Part shown: positions 11,563-23,755 of the stretch, piece by piece
Layout: each line of letters begins with the position of its first letter
How positions within the stretch are numbered: the stretch's first letter is position 1
Origin: Megaustenia siamemsis
Taxonomy: Eukaryota; Mollusca; Gastropoda; Stylommatophora; Ariophantidae
DNA length: 64,000 nucleotides
Reading direction: 5' to 3'
Assembly (NCBI GenBank): GCA_032433765.1
Contig: JAVIAB010000092.1
Coordinates: forward strand, 39,383,718 to 39,447,717
Program-made: the position numbers and the translations under genes
Notes under the pieces: generated by a model
Database searches by the model: none
What the model was told of the DNA's origin: nothing
What the model saw: the letters and a program-made list of their open reading frames with translations, nothing else

Positions 11563-12055
11563 CACCAGGGCTAAAACTAAGAATAGCAAAATGTTACATC
11601 TTAATAAAATTCCTGCATGGTTTAGAAACATGGACATTAGACAAGAATACAGAACAGAGAATTGATGCTTTTGAAATGTGGATTTATAGAAGAATAGGTA
11701 GAATTGGACGGAGAGAAAAGAAAACTAACGATGAAGTTTTAAAACAACTAAAAATGAAAAGAAAACTACTAAACACAATTAGAACAAGACAAATGAAATT
11801 GTTGGGGCATGTTAAAAGACACACCAGCCTACTAAAAGTAATATTGGAAGGGAAAATACAAGGTAAAAGAGGCAGAGGCAGACCAAGACTTACATGGACG
11901 AGTAACATCAAAAGATGGACAAGTCCACCTATGACAGTCTGCACCATCAAAGCAAGAGACAAAGTGGAATGGCGCTCCATGGTAGTCAACCTTCGATGCG
12001 GAGACGGCACTCAATGATGATGTTGATGATGATGATGATGATGATGACGATTAAA
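11563..12055 (+). pseudogene. LINE family A, 3' end (C-terminal RT region)
   Basis: The 113-aa frame at 11676-12017 is nearly collinear with the last part of the intact LINE A at 45.59-46.0 kb: Met-Trp-Ile-Tyr-Arg-Arg-Ile-Gly-Arg, Gln-Met-Lys-Leu-Leu-Gly-His-Val, Gly-Arg-Gly-Arg-Pro-Arg-Leu-Thr-Trp and the terminal Asn-Leu-Arg-Cys-Gly-Asp-Gly-Thr-Gln. It ends in the family's characteristic tail of (gat) repeats (12015-12053). It is strongly 5' truncated. Confidence 0.88.
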
Positions 12056-12124
12056 ATCGAAAAAAAAATAAGCCGCAAACCGTTGCACGGACCAAATTTC
12101 GAAATAGCAAAGTATCATTCGTAA

Positions 12125-12505
12125 CATGGGCGTCTGATATGTTGCAGCTTAGGTGCGACTGATGGCTATGCCCAACTATTAGTGTCGGGGCAGGGGAAGC
12201 TCTAAAGCATTCAGTGGACGTCAGCCTCGGCTGTTCCCCGGGTTTCCTGGCTTTCCTATCTAAGTTCAAACGGCGTTTGACGGTGAGGTTGTCCGATGCA
12301 TCACCTGGGGTGTGCGTTACCAGGCACGAGCAGGGCAGGTAACAGACTGAAAGTAAATCGCTATGCAGTTCAAGGTTTTGAGAGCCGGTTACCATCAACT
12401 ATAACACTCTCGCCAGGTCATCGAGAAGAGATTTCAGCACTTCATTGCACTTCTTGTGAAGGTCACACGATGAGACGTCCGAGGGCTGTTCTCGATCACT
12501 TTAGG
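12125..12505. other. GC-rich block of unknown origin
   Basis: A 380-bp island clearly richer in G+C than its surroundings, between a LINE A tail and a SINE1. It has a B-box-like stretch (ggttttgagagccggtta, about 12372) but no convincing A box, and no frame I recognise. It could be an unclassified SINE or retropseudogene. Confidence 0.35.
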
Positions 12506-12520
12506 GGTACTTTACTTTTA

Positions 12521-12783
12521 AGGGAGCCGCGATAGCTCAGTGGTTAGTGAACTGGACTACAACGGACAATGGCTAGGGTACGATCCCAACCGACGGCTTC
12601 CGGGTTCACCCAGCCTTAAATGGGTACCGGATATTTTTCTGGGAAAGTAAAGCAGCATGGGCGTAATACTGATCGCATTACCCCAAAAATCATGTGCTGA
12701 AGGTCTGTAAAATATAGGGTCACTAACACCATATTTCCCTATACGCCACTTGGCGTGACGGGGGTACTTTACTTTTTTTTTTT
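12521..12783 (+). mobile_element. SINE1, full-length copy
   Basis: The most complete plus-strand copy. The tRNA-like head begins gggagccgcgatagctcag (A box tagctcagtgg) and the B box is cgatcccaacc-like. The acceptor-like end cggcttcc can pair with the 5' ggagccg. The full body and a T-rich tail follow. A tail-like tactttacttt just upstream (12508-12519) suggests it inserted next to the 3' end of an older copy or into its own kind of target. Confidence 0.88.
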
Positions 12784-12785
12784 AT

Positions 12786-13055
12786 TCGTAACATAGCTCA
12801 AAGTAATATATTAACGGATTTTCTGAAATGATTGTATTGGGAACTAGAGAGGTTGTGGGTTTAAATCCCGGCTACACCAGTTGGAATTTTTATTTGTGAT
12901 TTCTCTCTGCGGCAACCGCCACTGGTTTCAGCAGCGAGGCCCGGATGAAACGTCAATTACTCATCAACGGAAAAAATATGAGTACCTCCGAAGTCGGAGT
13001 TATCTGTCTGTGCGGCGAGGGACCCATGTGCACACGGCTGCCAGGAAAAAAATAG
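12786..13055 (+). mobile_element. Possible third tRNA-like SINE
   Basis: A B-box-like segment (ggtttaaatcccggct, about 12858) is preceded by a weak A-box-like region. A G+C-richer body follows with gcggcaaccgcc, cgaggcccggatgaaacg and gtgcggcgagggaccc, ending in an A-run (13044-13052). The organisation is SINE-like, but this is the only copy I see here, so family status is inferred. Confidence 0.4.
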
Positions 13056-13206
13056 ATTAACACTCAAAATTAGTTCCTAGTCTCTAGGGACTTCGTCAGA
13101 GGTAAAAGCTGGCGAATGAAAAAAAAAATGATTGTATGAGTTCTGACGTGTACTGCTGTATTATATTTACCCGTGATATCATGAAATATAAAGTTCTGAT
13201 TTGTCA

Positions 13207-13525
13207 TGATTAGAAAAGCTAAAAAGACCAATGAGGAAGTTCTCAAAGAGGCCAACACAAAAAGGGAGCTCTTAAAAAACATCAGAAAGAAGCAATCAAC
13301 ATTTTTGGGCACATCATGAGAAGAGGAAAGTTGGAATACTTGGTTACAACTGCAAAATAAAAGGAAAGAGAGATCGTGGACGACAAAGAGAGAAAATACT
13401 GGATAGCTTGGTGTCATGGCATGAAAAACAGTCACCAACAGAACTGATACGACGCACTGTAGATAGAAGATTGTTGAGGGACATGATCACCTACGCCAAC
13501 CTGTATGACACATGATGATGATGAT
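13207..13525 (+). mobile_element. LINE family C, 3' end fragment
   Basis: Carries the family C terminal blocks: agaccaatgaggaagttctc, a Lys-Arg-Glu-Leu-Leu-Lys segment, ggcacatcatgagaagagg, and the end tacgccaacctgtatgacac plus (atgatg). Only the last 320 bp of the element is present and frames are broken. Confidence 0.8.
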
Positions 13526-14388
13526 ATTATGAAAGAGACAACAATTCTGGTCAACATTGTGCGGTATTTTTAGTCTTTACGTAAAGACAGGCTGGTGCGG
13601 TGGTCACGAACATAATGGACAGCATGAATAGAAAGACAAAATATGCCATACGTGTGTAATACGCATGAATGCACACGTATTATAAGTAATTTTAACGCTG
13701 TAATATTTAATATTAATAATAACATTTGTATGTAATTTTAATTTAATTACATGTAATAACACTAAACGTGTAATACGTTGAAATAACATTTATAAGAAAG
13801 TAATCGAGTTGATTATGGTGTTATAACGTGTTTGAGTACTGTTAATGGATTTTCTCATGACATAAATAATGAAAAAAACACCAAGTTATTGCGTGTGCCG
13901 CAAAATCTTCTGTACTGTTAGTCTACGCTGCATGGAGTCCTCTTTTGGTCGTGTGGGACAATATTTGAAAAAGTGCTTCCGACATCAGACACTTGCACTT
14001 TTGCTTGTTTTTATAATAATCAATGTTTGCTAATTTTGTGTTGTATTATCAGGTGAAGGATATTTATCGGAATGGGGCAAATTGCTCTATGGTGTTGTCT
14101 TTCAACTTAAAGTAGAAAGCCTACCTTGTTTATTTGTATTTCATTCATATTACTGTTTGTCTTCTGTTTTTTTTTGGATAATAATCAAACTGAACCGGAA
14201 ATGTGAATTCAAATCCTTTTGTTCTTATCTCAATATGACATTTTAGTTCTAATCTTGAAAGTTTTACAGCGTTTATGGATGAAGATGTCCTGGGCCTAGT
14301 ACATAGCATTGTTATTTATTAAAAGCTTATATTATATGAAAGTTTGTTTAATTTGTGACACCACACACAAACGTACGATTATTTAGCT
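13526..14388. other. AT-rich DNA, nothing recognised
   Basis: No supported gene or repeat in this stretch. Confidence 0.5.
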
Positions 14389-14402
14389 AAAGCAAACATG
14401 TA

Positions 14403-14662
14403 AAAGTAAGTAAAGTACCCCGTCACGCCAAGTGGTGTATAAGGAAATATGGTGTTAGTGACCCTATATTTTACAGACCTTCAGCACATGATTTGTGGGG
14501 TAATGTGGTCGGTATTATGCCCGTGCTGCATTACTTTCCCAAAAAAAAACAATCCGGTACTCATGTTATGCTGGGTGAACCAGGAAGCCGTCGGTTGGGA
14601 TCGAACCCTACCCCTTGTCCTTTGTAGCCCAGTTCACTAACCACTGAGCTATCGCTGCTCCC
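14403..14662 (-). mobile_element. SINE1, minus strand, 14-bp TSD
   Basis: Full-length SINE1 in reverse: tail tactttac at left, the cgccaagtggtg block, and the tRNA-like head ending gctatcgctgctccc at right. It is flanked by a perfect 14-bp duplication, aaagcaaacatgta, at 14389-14402 and 14663-14676. Confidence 0.92.
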
Positions 14663-14804
14663 AAAGCAAACATGTATTTATGAACAATATTTAGTAGTTA
14701 ATGCTTAAGTAAAAAATGGATAAAAGATTAGGAAATGTGACAGTGCAATATTCAATTATATACAAAAATTAAAAAAAAAAACAATTCATTTCATTTTAAG
14801 ATAT

Positions 14805-15066
14805 TAACAAATAAAAGAGTAAAGTACCCCCGTCACGCCAAGTGTGGTATAGGGAATACGATGTTAGTGACCATACATTTTACAGACTCTCGGCACATGA
14901 TTTTTGGGGTAATGTGGTCGGTATTACGCCCGTGCCGCTTTACTTTCCCAGAAAAAAGCCGGTACCCATTAAAAACTGGGTGAACCGGAGCCGTCGGTTG
15001 GGATCGAACCCTACCTCTTGTCCTTTGTAGTCCAGTTCACTAACCACTGAGCTATCGCGGCTCCCT
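14805..15066 (-). mobile_element. SINE1, minus strand, 12-bp TSD
   Basis: A full-length SINE1 only 150 bp from the previous copy and in the same orientation. It is flanked by the 12-bp duplication attttaagatat at 14793-14804 and 15067-15078, so the two copies are independent insertions and not a tandem duplication. Confidence 0.92.
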
Positions 15067-15078
15067 ATTTTAAGATAT

Positions 15079-15815
15079 AGTTACTTCTAATCATTTTGAA
15101 TATATAATAGAAGATGCATGTGTATGGTATCTTTTTGGAATGACAGAAACAAGGAAATAAAATAAAGAATCAATGACAAACAAGTGCGAGTTACACATTT
15201 AAAAACCAAGCAGGACAATCAGTAAGGAATTATGTTAATTCAAATAAAACACATGTTGCTGAGTTTAATCTTACACAGAACATTCAACAGTGAAACATAT
15301 CTTTGCTAAAGTTGATTTAAATCGGTCAAAGGTAGAATCAATGGATATGGAAATCAACTTCATTAAACCCGTCAGCTTGACAGTCGATGGATCATTCTTG
15401 CCGAATCTTCCAAAATGTCCTTCAATCCTGCACACTTAATAGCTACTTTCTGAGATGTAGCGATGTCCATTTTTAAAAGCGAGCAAGTTATTAATTGGTT
15501 CTCTGGATCGTTTGATTTTTTTCTCCATTTTCTCATTGGTGATGTCGAAACACAATTTTGTAATTATATACTTTCTTTTACTTTAATTCTTTCGTGCTTT
15601 ACTGTATTTCAGCGTCGAGAGTACATCAACTATTCAGTTCATTGCTATCGTTTAGTTTTTAACAATATTAACGCATAAAGGTCCAACGAAAAATTACTAG
15701 TCTAGTTGGCCTTTGAGGTCAATGAAAAACTAACCCTGAAACAGTTCTCAGTCATTTCGGGGTTATTCTATGGTCATTTTCCTTAAACATCTCCCGTGTA
15801 ATTATTCTGTGAGAT
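15079..15815. other. AT-rich DNA upstream of a candidate exon
   Basis: No recognised repeat. A 71-aa plus-strand frame (15463-15678) has no motif I know. Confidence 0.4.
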
Positions 15816-16031
15816 GTGTCCATTATGGTGACGAAGATCACTCATGTTATCATATTGTTAGGTTTATCTTTGTCTGCGAATATGACTGATACACTCGGTG
15901 CGGGCTCTGAAAGTCTGATCACCTGTGAGTTTGCCCCAGGTGCTATGGTATTGACTCTAATAATATGGAATATTAATCGATACAAATCATGCCATCCAGG
16001 TTTCGTTGCGCATATCAAATTGGTTCGTTAG
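15816..16031 (+). CDS. Candidate first exon: signal peptide plus Ig-like start (weak)
   Basis: The 71-aa frame opens with a hydrophobic stretch typical of a secretory signal (Thr-His-Val-Ile-Ile-Leu-Leu-Gly-Leu-Ser-Leu-Ser-Ala). A segment shaped like the B-to-C strands of an immunoglobulin domain follows: Ser-Leu-Ile-Thr-Cys-Glu-Phe, then Ile-Ile-Trp. A start at 15816 or at the second Met, 15825, is possible. A potential splice donor (ttg/gttcgt) lies at about 16018-16026, just before the in-frame stop. Secreted Ig-containing proteins such as mollusc FREPs begin this way. I cannot find the following exons, so it may be a stray exon, a pseudogene or chance. Confidence 0.25.
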   Translation: MSIMVTKITHVIILLGLSLSANMTDTLGAGSESLITCEFAPGAMVLTLIIWNINRYKSCHPGFVAHIKLVR

Positions 16032-16191
16032 TATATCGTCTATGATTTATACATTTAACATCTAATCTGCAACACTATTCCTCCTATAATAACATTTCAC
16101 ATACACAACATGGACGTATAAGTCAATCACCCTAAAAACGTTTAATCCAAGAAAACAGCTAATCTGCTGAAAGTTAAGTTTTGCTTAATGT

Positions 16192-16640
16192 ATCTACCTA
16201 CCTACCTACACACCTACTTAGCCACATACCTACCTACACACCTACCTAGCCACATACCTACCTACCTACACACTTACCTAGCCACATACCTACCTACCTA
16301 CACACCTGCCTAGCCACATACCTACCTCCCTAAACACCTACCTAGCCACATACCTACCTAGCTACCTACAAACCTACACAGCCACATACCTACCTACCTA
16401 CACACCTACCTAGCCACATACCTACCTAGCTACCTACAAACCTACACAGCCACATACCTACCTACCTACACACCTATCTAGCCACATACCTACCTACCCA
16501 CCTACACACCTGCCTAGCCACATATCTACCTACACACCTAACTAGCCACATACCTACCTACCTACCTACAAACCTAACTAGCCACATACCTACCTATCTA
16601 CCTACACACCTACCTAGCCACATACCTACCTACCTACATT
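16192..16640. repeat. Cctacc-type minisatellite
   Basis: An array of 28-36-bp units built from the tetranucleotide cctacctacacacc and the interspersed block tagccacata. About thirteen tagccacata blocks can be counted. Units vary in the number of cctac steps. Confidence 0.93.
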
Positions 16641-16874
16641 TCTAGACTTCTACTTTGAGACCTTCCTGGTTGCCTTCTTTCATTTTTATGTCTATTATTT
16701 ATTTTAGTTCATTCTCATTCTTTGCTACTAAGACTCCTTGTCATTAGTGGTGTCGACTTACAAAATAAAATTGTGAAGACTCCTATGCATTGTTATTCGG
16801 CTTGATCATCATCTCTTTAAAAGGCTCACCTGGAATCCGCCTATCACTTTGTCAGTTTAATAACACATCTAGCT
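16641..16874. other. Unique AT-rich spacer
   Basis: No supported feature between two tandem arrays. Confidence 0.4.
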
Positions 16875-17078
16875 TCAAATGTTTCTATTGTTATTTAGTT
16901 GAGGTTACAACACGTTAAATAAAATATCTACATTCAGATGTTTCTATTGTTATTTTGTTGCGGTTACAACACGTTAAATAAAATATCTACATTCACATGT
17001 TTCTATTGTTATTTTGTTGAGGTTACAACGTTTTAAATAAAAGATTTGGCTTCACATGTTTTTATTGTTATGTTGCTT
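16875..17078. repeat. 59-bp tandem repeat, about 3.4 copies
   Basis: The unit begins atgtttctattgttatttt and continues with gttgaggttacaacacgtta and aataaaatatctacattcac. The first two copies are nearly identical, the third has several changes and the fourth is partial. Confidence 0.9.
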
Positions 17079-20000
17079 CATTTTAGATTAGGTCAGAATC
17101 CAAAAATCACAACATGTCTTCCTTCTGGGAGTGTTTCATAACCGCTCTTTTCTCTCCAATCTTGCCATCCATTATTTCATTAGTTGACCAATATGAAGAG
17201 AAGTTGGCTCTGTAAGCTCTTCTCTCTCACTATGTGAGACGATGCTATACATCGTTTTGCGTAATCTGAGGTACTTTTCTATCCACAAATCAGACTTACA
17301 TCGCTTGTAGCTACATTCTTAAAACAACAATCAGTATCATTGCGTTTTTCTTCCTCATTCTTTATCTTTGTGACTACATTTATTCACAATTTATTTTCTA
17401 GACTTCCTTCTCCATGCTCCCTTAAACTGTATACTGCCATTTCTCACTTTTTAAAAAGTTATTCTTGTTTCCTCGATTTCTCCACAATGTAATAATGCTC
17501 TCCTGTTTCCATTTCACATCAACAAATATTTTTTTCTGATGTTGTATATAATAAATTTTATATCGTTTTGATCTCTGTTCTAAAACATTGTCATTACTCT
17601 ATTCAGCCACAAATAATATTTTAAATAGTGTTTTGTAAAACCAAATTTCTGTAGCTTCTATCGCCGACTGTGGAATGATCATCTGAAGCATACACCAAAA
17701 ATAGCCAATATAGAACACCGAATTTGTATTTGTGTAAATACATTCCTAAATCAATTTATGTCTAATTATGTGGCTAATTAGTTTGAATAGTTTATCCTGT
17801 AAATGTCAGATTTAGGCAATATTCTAGTGAAATAAGATTGCGATTTATTCGACAGTTATAAAAAAAAAAAGAATATTTCGGTCTTTCTGTGAAGTATTTT
17901 ATAGATTGTAGACTTTAATACAGACAAGAATATTACTTTATTTCTATTATAATTGTTTGTATGTGTAATACTTTTTTTGGGTTAAAATATGTGTCGTTGT
18001 TAGGAACATTCAAATCAACGGACATTTAGCTAGACAGAGTAATGGCCATCTCAATTCACAATATAGAGCAATATCAAAGCGACAATATATTAACAATATT
18101 AGTAATATTTTGCATCAAACCACGCCTTTAATAAGCTGTGTTCTGATTGGTATTTAATCCTTTACAATCATATCACATAACAATTTTTTTTCTAATTGTG
18201 CTATATTTTCATCACTGAATGAGTGATTTGGTCTTCATTGACATGAAGCAGGGTTATTCAAACGACCGACTAGCTTCTAGATCATCTCAGCTTTAGATAA
18301 GCACTCATGATTATTTTTTTCTAAAAAGAAGTAATAAATCCAGCTTGACCTAGTGCTGACCACGCAACTAAGAATGTGTTGATTGTAAAACAAGATGGCG
18401 TTAGCACCATATTCTTCTCCCGCAACAATGTATCCGTAAAACGATTCTTTCAATTTTCTTCTCCTTCTTCTTTCTTTTTTCATCTTCTTTTTATATTTTT
18501 CTTTCTCATCTTCTTTTTTCTCTTCTTCATCTTTTACTACTTACTCTTCATCTTTTTTTTCACATCACTAAAATAGAATGCGTTTTGATGTTTCCAACAT
18601 TTTTGCATTTCAAAAATATGATGCGCTATGATGTTACTTTCCCACTATTATCTAAAATGCCTTACCTATGATGTTTCCAACTCTTTAAGTGTTAACAGGG
18701 TTAGTTTCCACTTTACAAGAAAAAGAAACCATGTGCAATACTAGACTATAGACAAACGGATACAGATTTTGTATTGTTTAAGCCTATTTTTATCCTGCTT
18801 ATTAGCTCTAAAATAGTCTATTTACACCGTGCTCAATCGACATCATGTACAAGTTTAATTTACGTAAACAAACACAGAACATATTTCCTATCTCCCCTGT
18901 GACCGTTGACATTTAAAGTTCATGAGATGAGCGTAATTAGGATGAATTTCTTCTATGTTTTCACTTCCTATGTTTTCACACATTTTCGCTTCTTCCATTC
19001 TTGCACATTTCTAAGATCGGCTTCTTCATCTCATACAATTAGCTTGTCCTGATTACATTGGCACAACTGTAATTATTCGTTTGCGCAATGTAGTTTGTCA
19101 CTGATATTTAGTTCTCTTGTTCATTTTCTCATTCTATAAACATAACATACATGTTTAATAAACATAACGTGTATATTATTCCTTACACTTTAATGTATTT
19201 GCATTGTGTAGAAAACAAATAAAACTAACATTTTCATTACGTTGTGGTGTAAACATGTATTTGCTACATTTTAAAGAATGATACTTGTCAATCTTTGAAA
19301 GGTGTCGTCTTAAAGTTTTAAATAAATACATAAAACCACTTTATGATAGAAATGCAGGGGAAAAGCAAAAGCGGGCAGATTCAAATGAACTGAACAATGT
19401 CAAGAGGTGGACTGAAAAATGAATTATCGAGTGTGCAATCAAAGATAAGATGTAGAACTATGTTCGGTGATAATCAACTTTCGATGGAGAGTCAGAGATG
19501 GCACATTGTGAGTGTATTAAAATGTGAGTCGTCGACTCGAGAAGATTCTATGATTTATGTAGGTTTTTCTTCATCAGAAACGTGACGTTCAGTTAACATT
19601 CACTAAATGAAATTACTGCCAGTTCTATTGTGAGAATATCAATTTGTAATTCTACTTTCAAGATTATATATGAGGCTAACTACAGCGAGCAATAATTTGC
19701 CTCTTACATTCTTTCTCTTTATTTTCTCAACATACATAAAGATAAAACATTACATTTTTTTTTTATCTTTACATGCGATTGGAAGTACACTGTTTCAATT
19801 TTGGGTATTAAATGTTAGGCGATGTTTTGTGTAGCAGCTTCTCCCATGGCTGATTCTGCCAATACTTTAATGACAACCAATACAATTGAAAATCAACTAC
19901 TTCCTTCCTCACCCTATCTATTTATTACCTGTTCTGGATTCATTTTATTCCTAGTTCATTACGTAGGCAAGAGGTAATAAACGAATTGAGTTAATTATCT

Positions 20001-20502
20001 CCCTTTCATTACAAGAATGTGTCAAGATCTGTCAAAGTAATAACCTATATTTTATATTCAATACTTCAACTTACTAAAGGAAGGGTCAAATAAGATGAGA
20101 AGTGTGAGAGATGGGGGAGGGAGAGGAGATAAGCAAGTAAAATGAGAAATCAAGAGGAAAATGAGATAAGACTTTTTTAACGATTGGTAATGAGCTTCCA
20201 AGGAAAGATAAATGAGTTCCCATTTGAACGACTTGTATCAAGTACTGTATTGTCAATCAATTGCTCACAGTACTGTAATCAAACTTATTTATTGAGTCTT
20301 TTTTCCAATTTTTGTTTTTACTAAACGACAGATATATATTTCAAATCGACAGCAAACGATATCCGCTGACACCGGTGTCATTGCTGTTTGATTAGATTAA
20401 GAAAATCCCTCACTGACACGAACTAATGCTCAGTAAGAGAGAACTCGATACACAATCAAGGAAGCTGCAAATCTCTAGACCAGTTATACAAAACAGAACA
20501 AA

Positions 20503-20569
<67 letters not shown>

Positions 20570-21978
20570 GTTCATATTTGTTGTCTGGTTCACAATCAGC
20601 TAAATAACGACGGCTGTTATCTTGTTAAACTGTGCTCTGCTTCCCGAGATTTCCATCCTATATAGGGCTAATTGCTATAACACAGTTAGTAGAGCTAATA
20701 TGTCCGTGGAGGGTATTTTCTCTTATTTCATTTCTACCACAAGTAACCTTGATTTACAAGACTTTCTAGAAGCCTGGCTTTATACTAATCACCGATGCAT
20801 TATTTCTTTATCTTTAGGTCAAAGATTTGTCTGTTTTTCTAACATACATTTATATTAAGGTTACTTTTGGTGGAAAAGAGGAGGGAGGAGTATATATATA
20901 TATAGGTAATTGGATCTAATATCATCCCGTGGTTAGTAATGTATTCACTAAATAAATTCACATATGTTTGTATACTGAGAACAAGTAAGTGGGTGAAGTG
21001 TCAAATGAACTGCTAGTGAACGCACAAATCTCTGATATCATGTAAAAGTCGCAGAGTTTGATAATACATTCGTTGGATATAGTAATAAAACAGAATAAAC
21101 ATGAGAACAGAGAACATTATTTGTTCCACTACATGAATCTTCACATTAGTCTTGGTAAGGATACATAATTTAGCTATTTAAATACTTACGATGAAAATTA
21201 CTGTCTCTCTTTCTCTCTCTCTCTCTCTCGTTCTCGCTTTCTCACTCACTCTCTTAACATAACAGTCTCTTTCTCTGTTTCATTACTAGCATCACTCGGT
21301 CTATTTCGCGTTCCTATAATTCATAATATTCCTATCACTCTCCTTATTACTTTTTTGCTCTCTAAATTTTTCATTTATTTTTCTTATCATACATCACTGT
21401 TTCACTATAGATCATACCTCACATTCATATAATATATAAAATTAATGTTTTTTTTCTCCAAAAATATGCATTAAACGTATAATAATTTCAACAGAGTAAA
21501 TCAAACACCAGAAGAAAACACAACTATAATTTACAAACATTTGGACACATTTTAATATCATATTTACTAATTACTTGTCTCTATCCCGTGCGCTGCACAT
21601 CGTTCAGGGAAATCAAGTTGACAATTTTTGAAAAAAATTCTTCCAAAGGAATTTACATATGAGACAGATTATATATTATTAAGTCTTCAACACCGGTTGT
21701 CTGAGGCCGAACATTTACGTACAAGAAAATATTATTAACAATTTACTGTTCTTCGCTGAAGGAGGGGTGTCAGCAAGGACGCTTATCTGACAAAAGAGTA
21801 TACTATCTTTTAGAAATAAAACTGAAGATATGGTGATGAACACATTTTGAACAAAATGTTTACTGGCAACCTATTATCAAAATGGGATATACTAATGTAA
21901 AGTTGTAAAGTGTTCATCAACTATATTGTATACACACCAAAATGAAAAGATTAAAATGGCTAATAAGTTGAAATGTAT
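17079..21978. other. Long AT-rich region, no gene recognised
   Basis: Nearly 5 kb of AT-rich sequence. It contains pyrimidine-rich stretches (18440-18570) and microsatellites but no reading frame with recognisable motifs. The 66-aa frame at 18376-18576 is low-complexity Phe-rich sequence from a TC-rich tract. It may be intronic or intergenic. Confidence 0.5.
20508..20568. repeat. (CT)n microsatellite
   Basis: A run of about 30 ct repeats with one interruption at its left side. Confidence 0.95.
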
Positions 21979-21991
21979 TTTATTAATATTT

Positions 21992-23244
21992 CATCATCAT
22001 CATCATGTGCCGTACCGGTTGGCGTTGGCGATCATGTTCTTCCACAATCTTCTAACCACAGTGCATCGTATGAGTTCTGTTGTTGACTGTTTTCCATGCC
22101 ATGACACCAAGCTATCCAGTATTTTCTCTCTTTGTCGTCCGCGATCTCTCTTTCCTTTTATATTGCCAGTTGTAACCAAGTATTCCAACTTTCCTCTTCT
22201 CATGATGTGCCCAAAAATGTTGATTGCTTCTTTCTAATGTTTTTAAGAGCTCCCTTTTTGTGTTGGCGTCTTTGAGAACTTTCTCATTGATCTTTTTAGC
22301 CGTCCAGGGAACTTTCAACGTTCTTCTGAGAAATCCCATCTCTGTGGCCACTAATCGTCTTTTCATTTGTTTGTCTATTGTCCATGATTCGCTTCCACAG
22401 GTCAGAATTGGTTCTATATAGCATCGATGAACTCTCTTTCTCATTTCTATTGACATAGATTTGTTATAAGATATTTTCCATTTTCTGAAATGCTATTTTG
22501 GCCTGAGCTATTCTGTTTTTTACTTCTGTGTTGCATCTCCCATCTGATGTTATCACAGTGCCCAAGTATTTCAAATGTTGCACTTCTTTCAGATTTGTCT
22601 TGTTTATTTTTATGTTGCATGATGGTGATGATTGTTTCTTCGATGTAACCATTACTTCTGTTTTCTTACTATTCAGACTGAGATCTTTCTTGTTGCTTTC
22701 TTTTACTATTATATCTATCATTTCTTGTAGCTCATTCTCTGTCTCTGCTATTAAGACTGTGTGATCCGCATATCGCAAATTATTTATGTTGTGACCGTTG
22801 ACTTCAATTCCTGTTTTGTCTACTATTGATCTCATATGTTCACTGTAAAGTGAAAACAAATCCGGCGACAGAACACAGCCTTGTCTGACTCCTTGTTTTA
22901 TAAATTGAAATTATCCTGTTTGGTTGTTAATTCGTATAGCTGATGTTTGTACCCAGTACATGTTCTTTATGATTCGCAGATCCTTGCCATCAATGTTTAA
23001 TTTCTTCAGAATATTGATTATTTCCACATGCTTTACTTTGTCAAATGCTTTCGTGTAGTCTATAAAGCACATGTATAGATCTTTCTTTACATATATAGAT
23101 CTTTCTATCAATGTTCTTAAGATGTGTATTGCATTATTGGTGCCCTTTCCTTCCATGAATTGTTCCTCACTTATTTCTGGTTTTGTTTTGTTCCTTACAC
23201 GTCTCATGATGATCCTTAGTAATATTTTAGTTACTTTTTAAATA
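21992..23244 (-). pseudogene. LINE family C, 5'-truncated copy with 13-bp TSD
   Basis: An RTE-type element read on the minus strand. The frame at 22911-23207 has Phe-Ile-Asp-Tyr-Thr-Lys-Ala-Phe-Asp (RT motif A, catalytic Asp). The next segment near 22850-22900 has a degraded motif B (gagtcagacaagg). The frame at 22464-22859 has Leu-Arg-Tyr-Ala-Asp-His-Thr, so the second catalytic Asp of YADD is replaced by His. The frame at 22112-22456 covers the C-terminal blocks. The element ends in (gat)n at the left. A 13-bp duplication, tttattaatattt, lies at 21979-21991 and 23245-23257. No endonuclease domain is present. It is inactive but comparatively well preserved. Confidence 0.88.
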
Positions 23245-23257
23245 TTTATTAATATTT

Positions 23258-23755
23258 AGCTTTTGATAAATAGCTAGTATTTATGACAGAGTTCAGTGAA
23301 AGTATCTTATTCCCAAGATGCATTGGTCATAAATTGTTTCAGGTCTATTCATTGACATATATTATTAGTATTGACAATGCTGAAAAAGTTGTCAGTCACA
23401 TTTTAAAAAAAATTTATATAGACTTTGCAACATTATCACACATATGAGGGTTGCCCAGGGGTTAAAGAATGTGCTGGGAATAAAGACATGTGCAGTCGCT
23501 ACGTAGTATGCAAATTCGATTTTTTATTTCATACAATATTAAAAAAGAACAAATATTTATTTAAGGGAAATCACTCTCCTTGCCTAAAAGATTGTAAAAC
23601 AGACAGTTTAAACGCAGTCATTTAAATCCAGTCAGACACTTCCTCACTAATAAATATCAACAGGCAACAGATGGAATCAACGTTAAGGAATAGTGCTCAC
23701 AAATGTATACGATGCCAATATTGATTTCTCTGTTACTGCTTCTTTGCATATTCTG
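23258..23755. other. AT-rich DNA, nothing recognised
   Basis: No supported gene or repeat. Confidence 0.5.

Noticed and set aside
12521..12600. Functional tRNA gene
   Set aside because: The tRNA-like head has A and B boxes but I cannot fold a convincing anticodon arm, and the same sequence occurs in many SINE copies with a conserved non-tRNA body.
18376..18576. Phe-rich membrane protein
   Set aside because: A TC-rich low-complexity tract reads as Phe/Ser/Leu in any frame.
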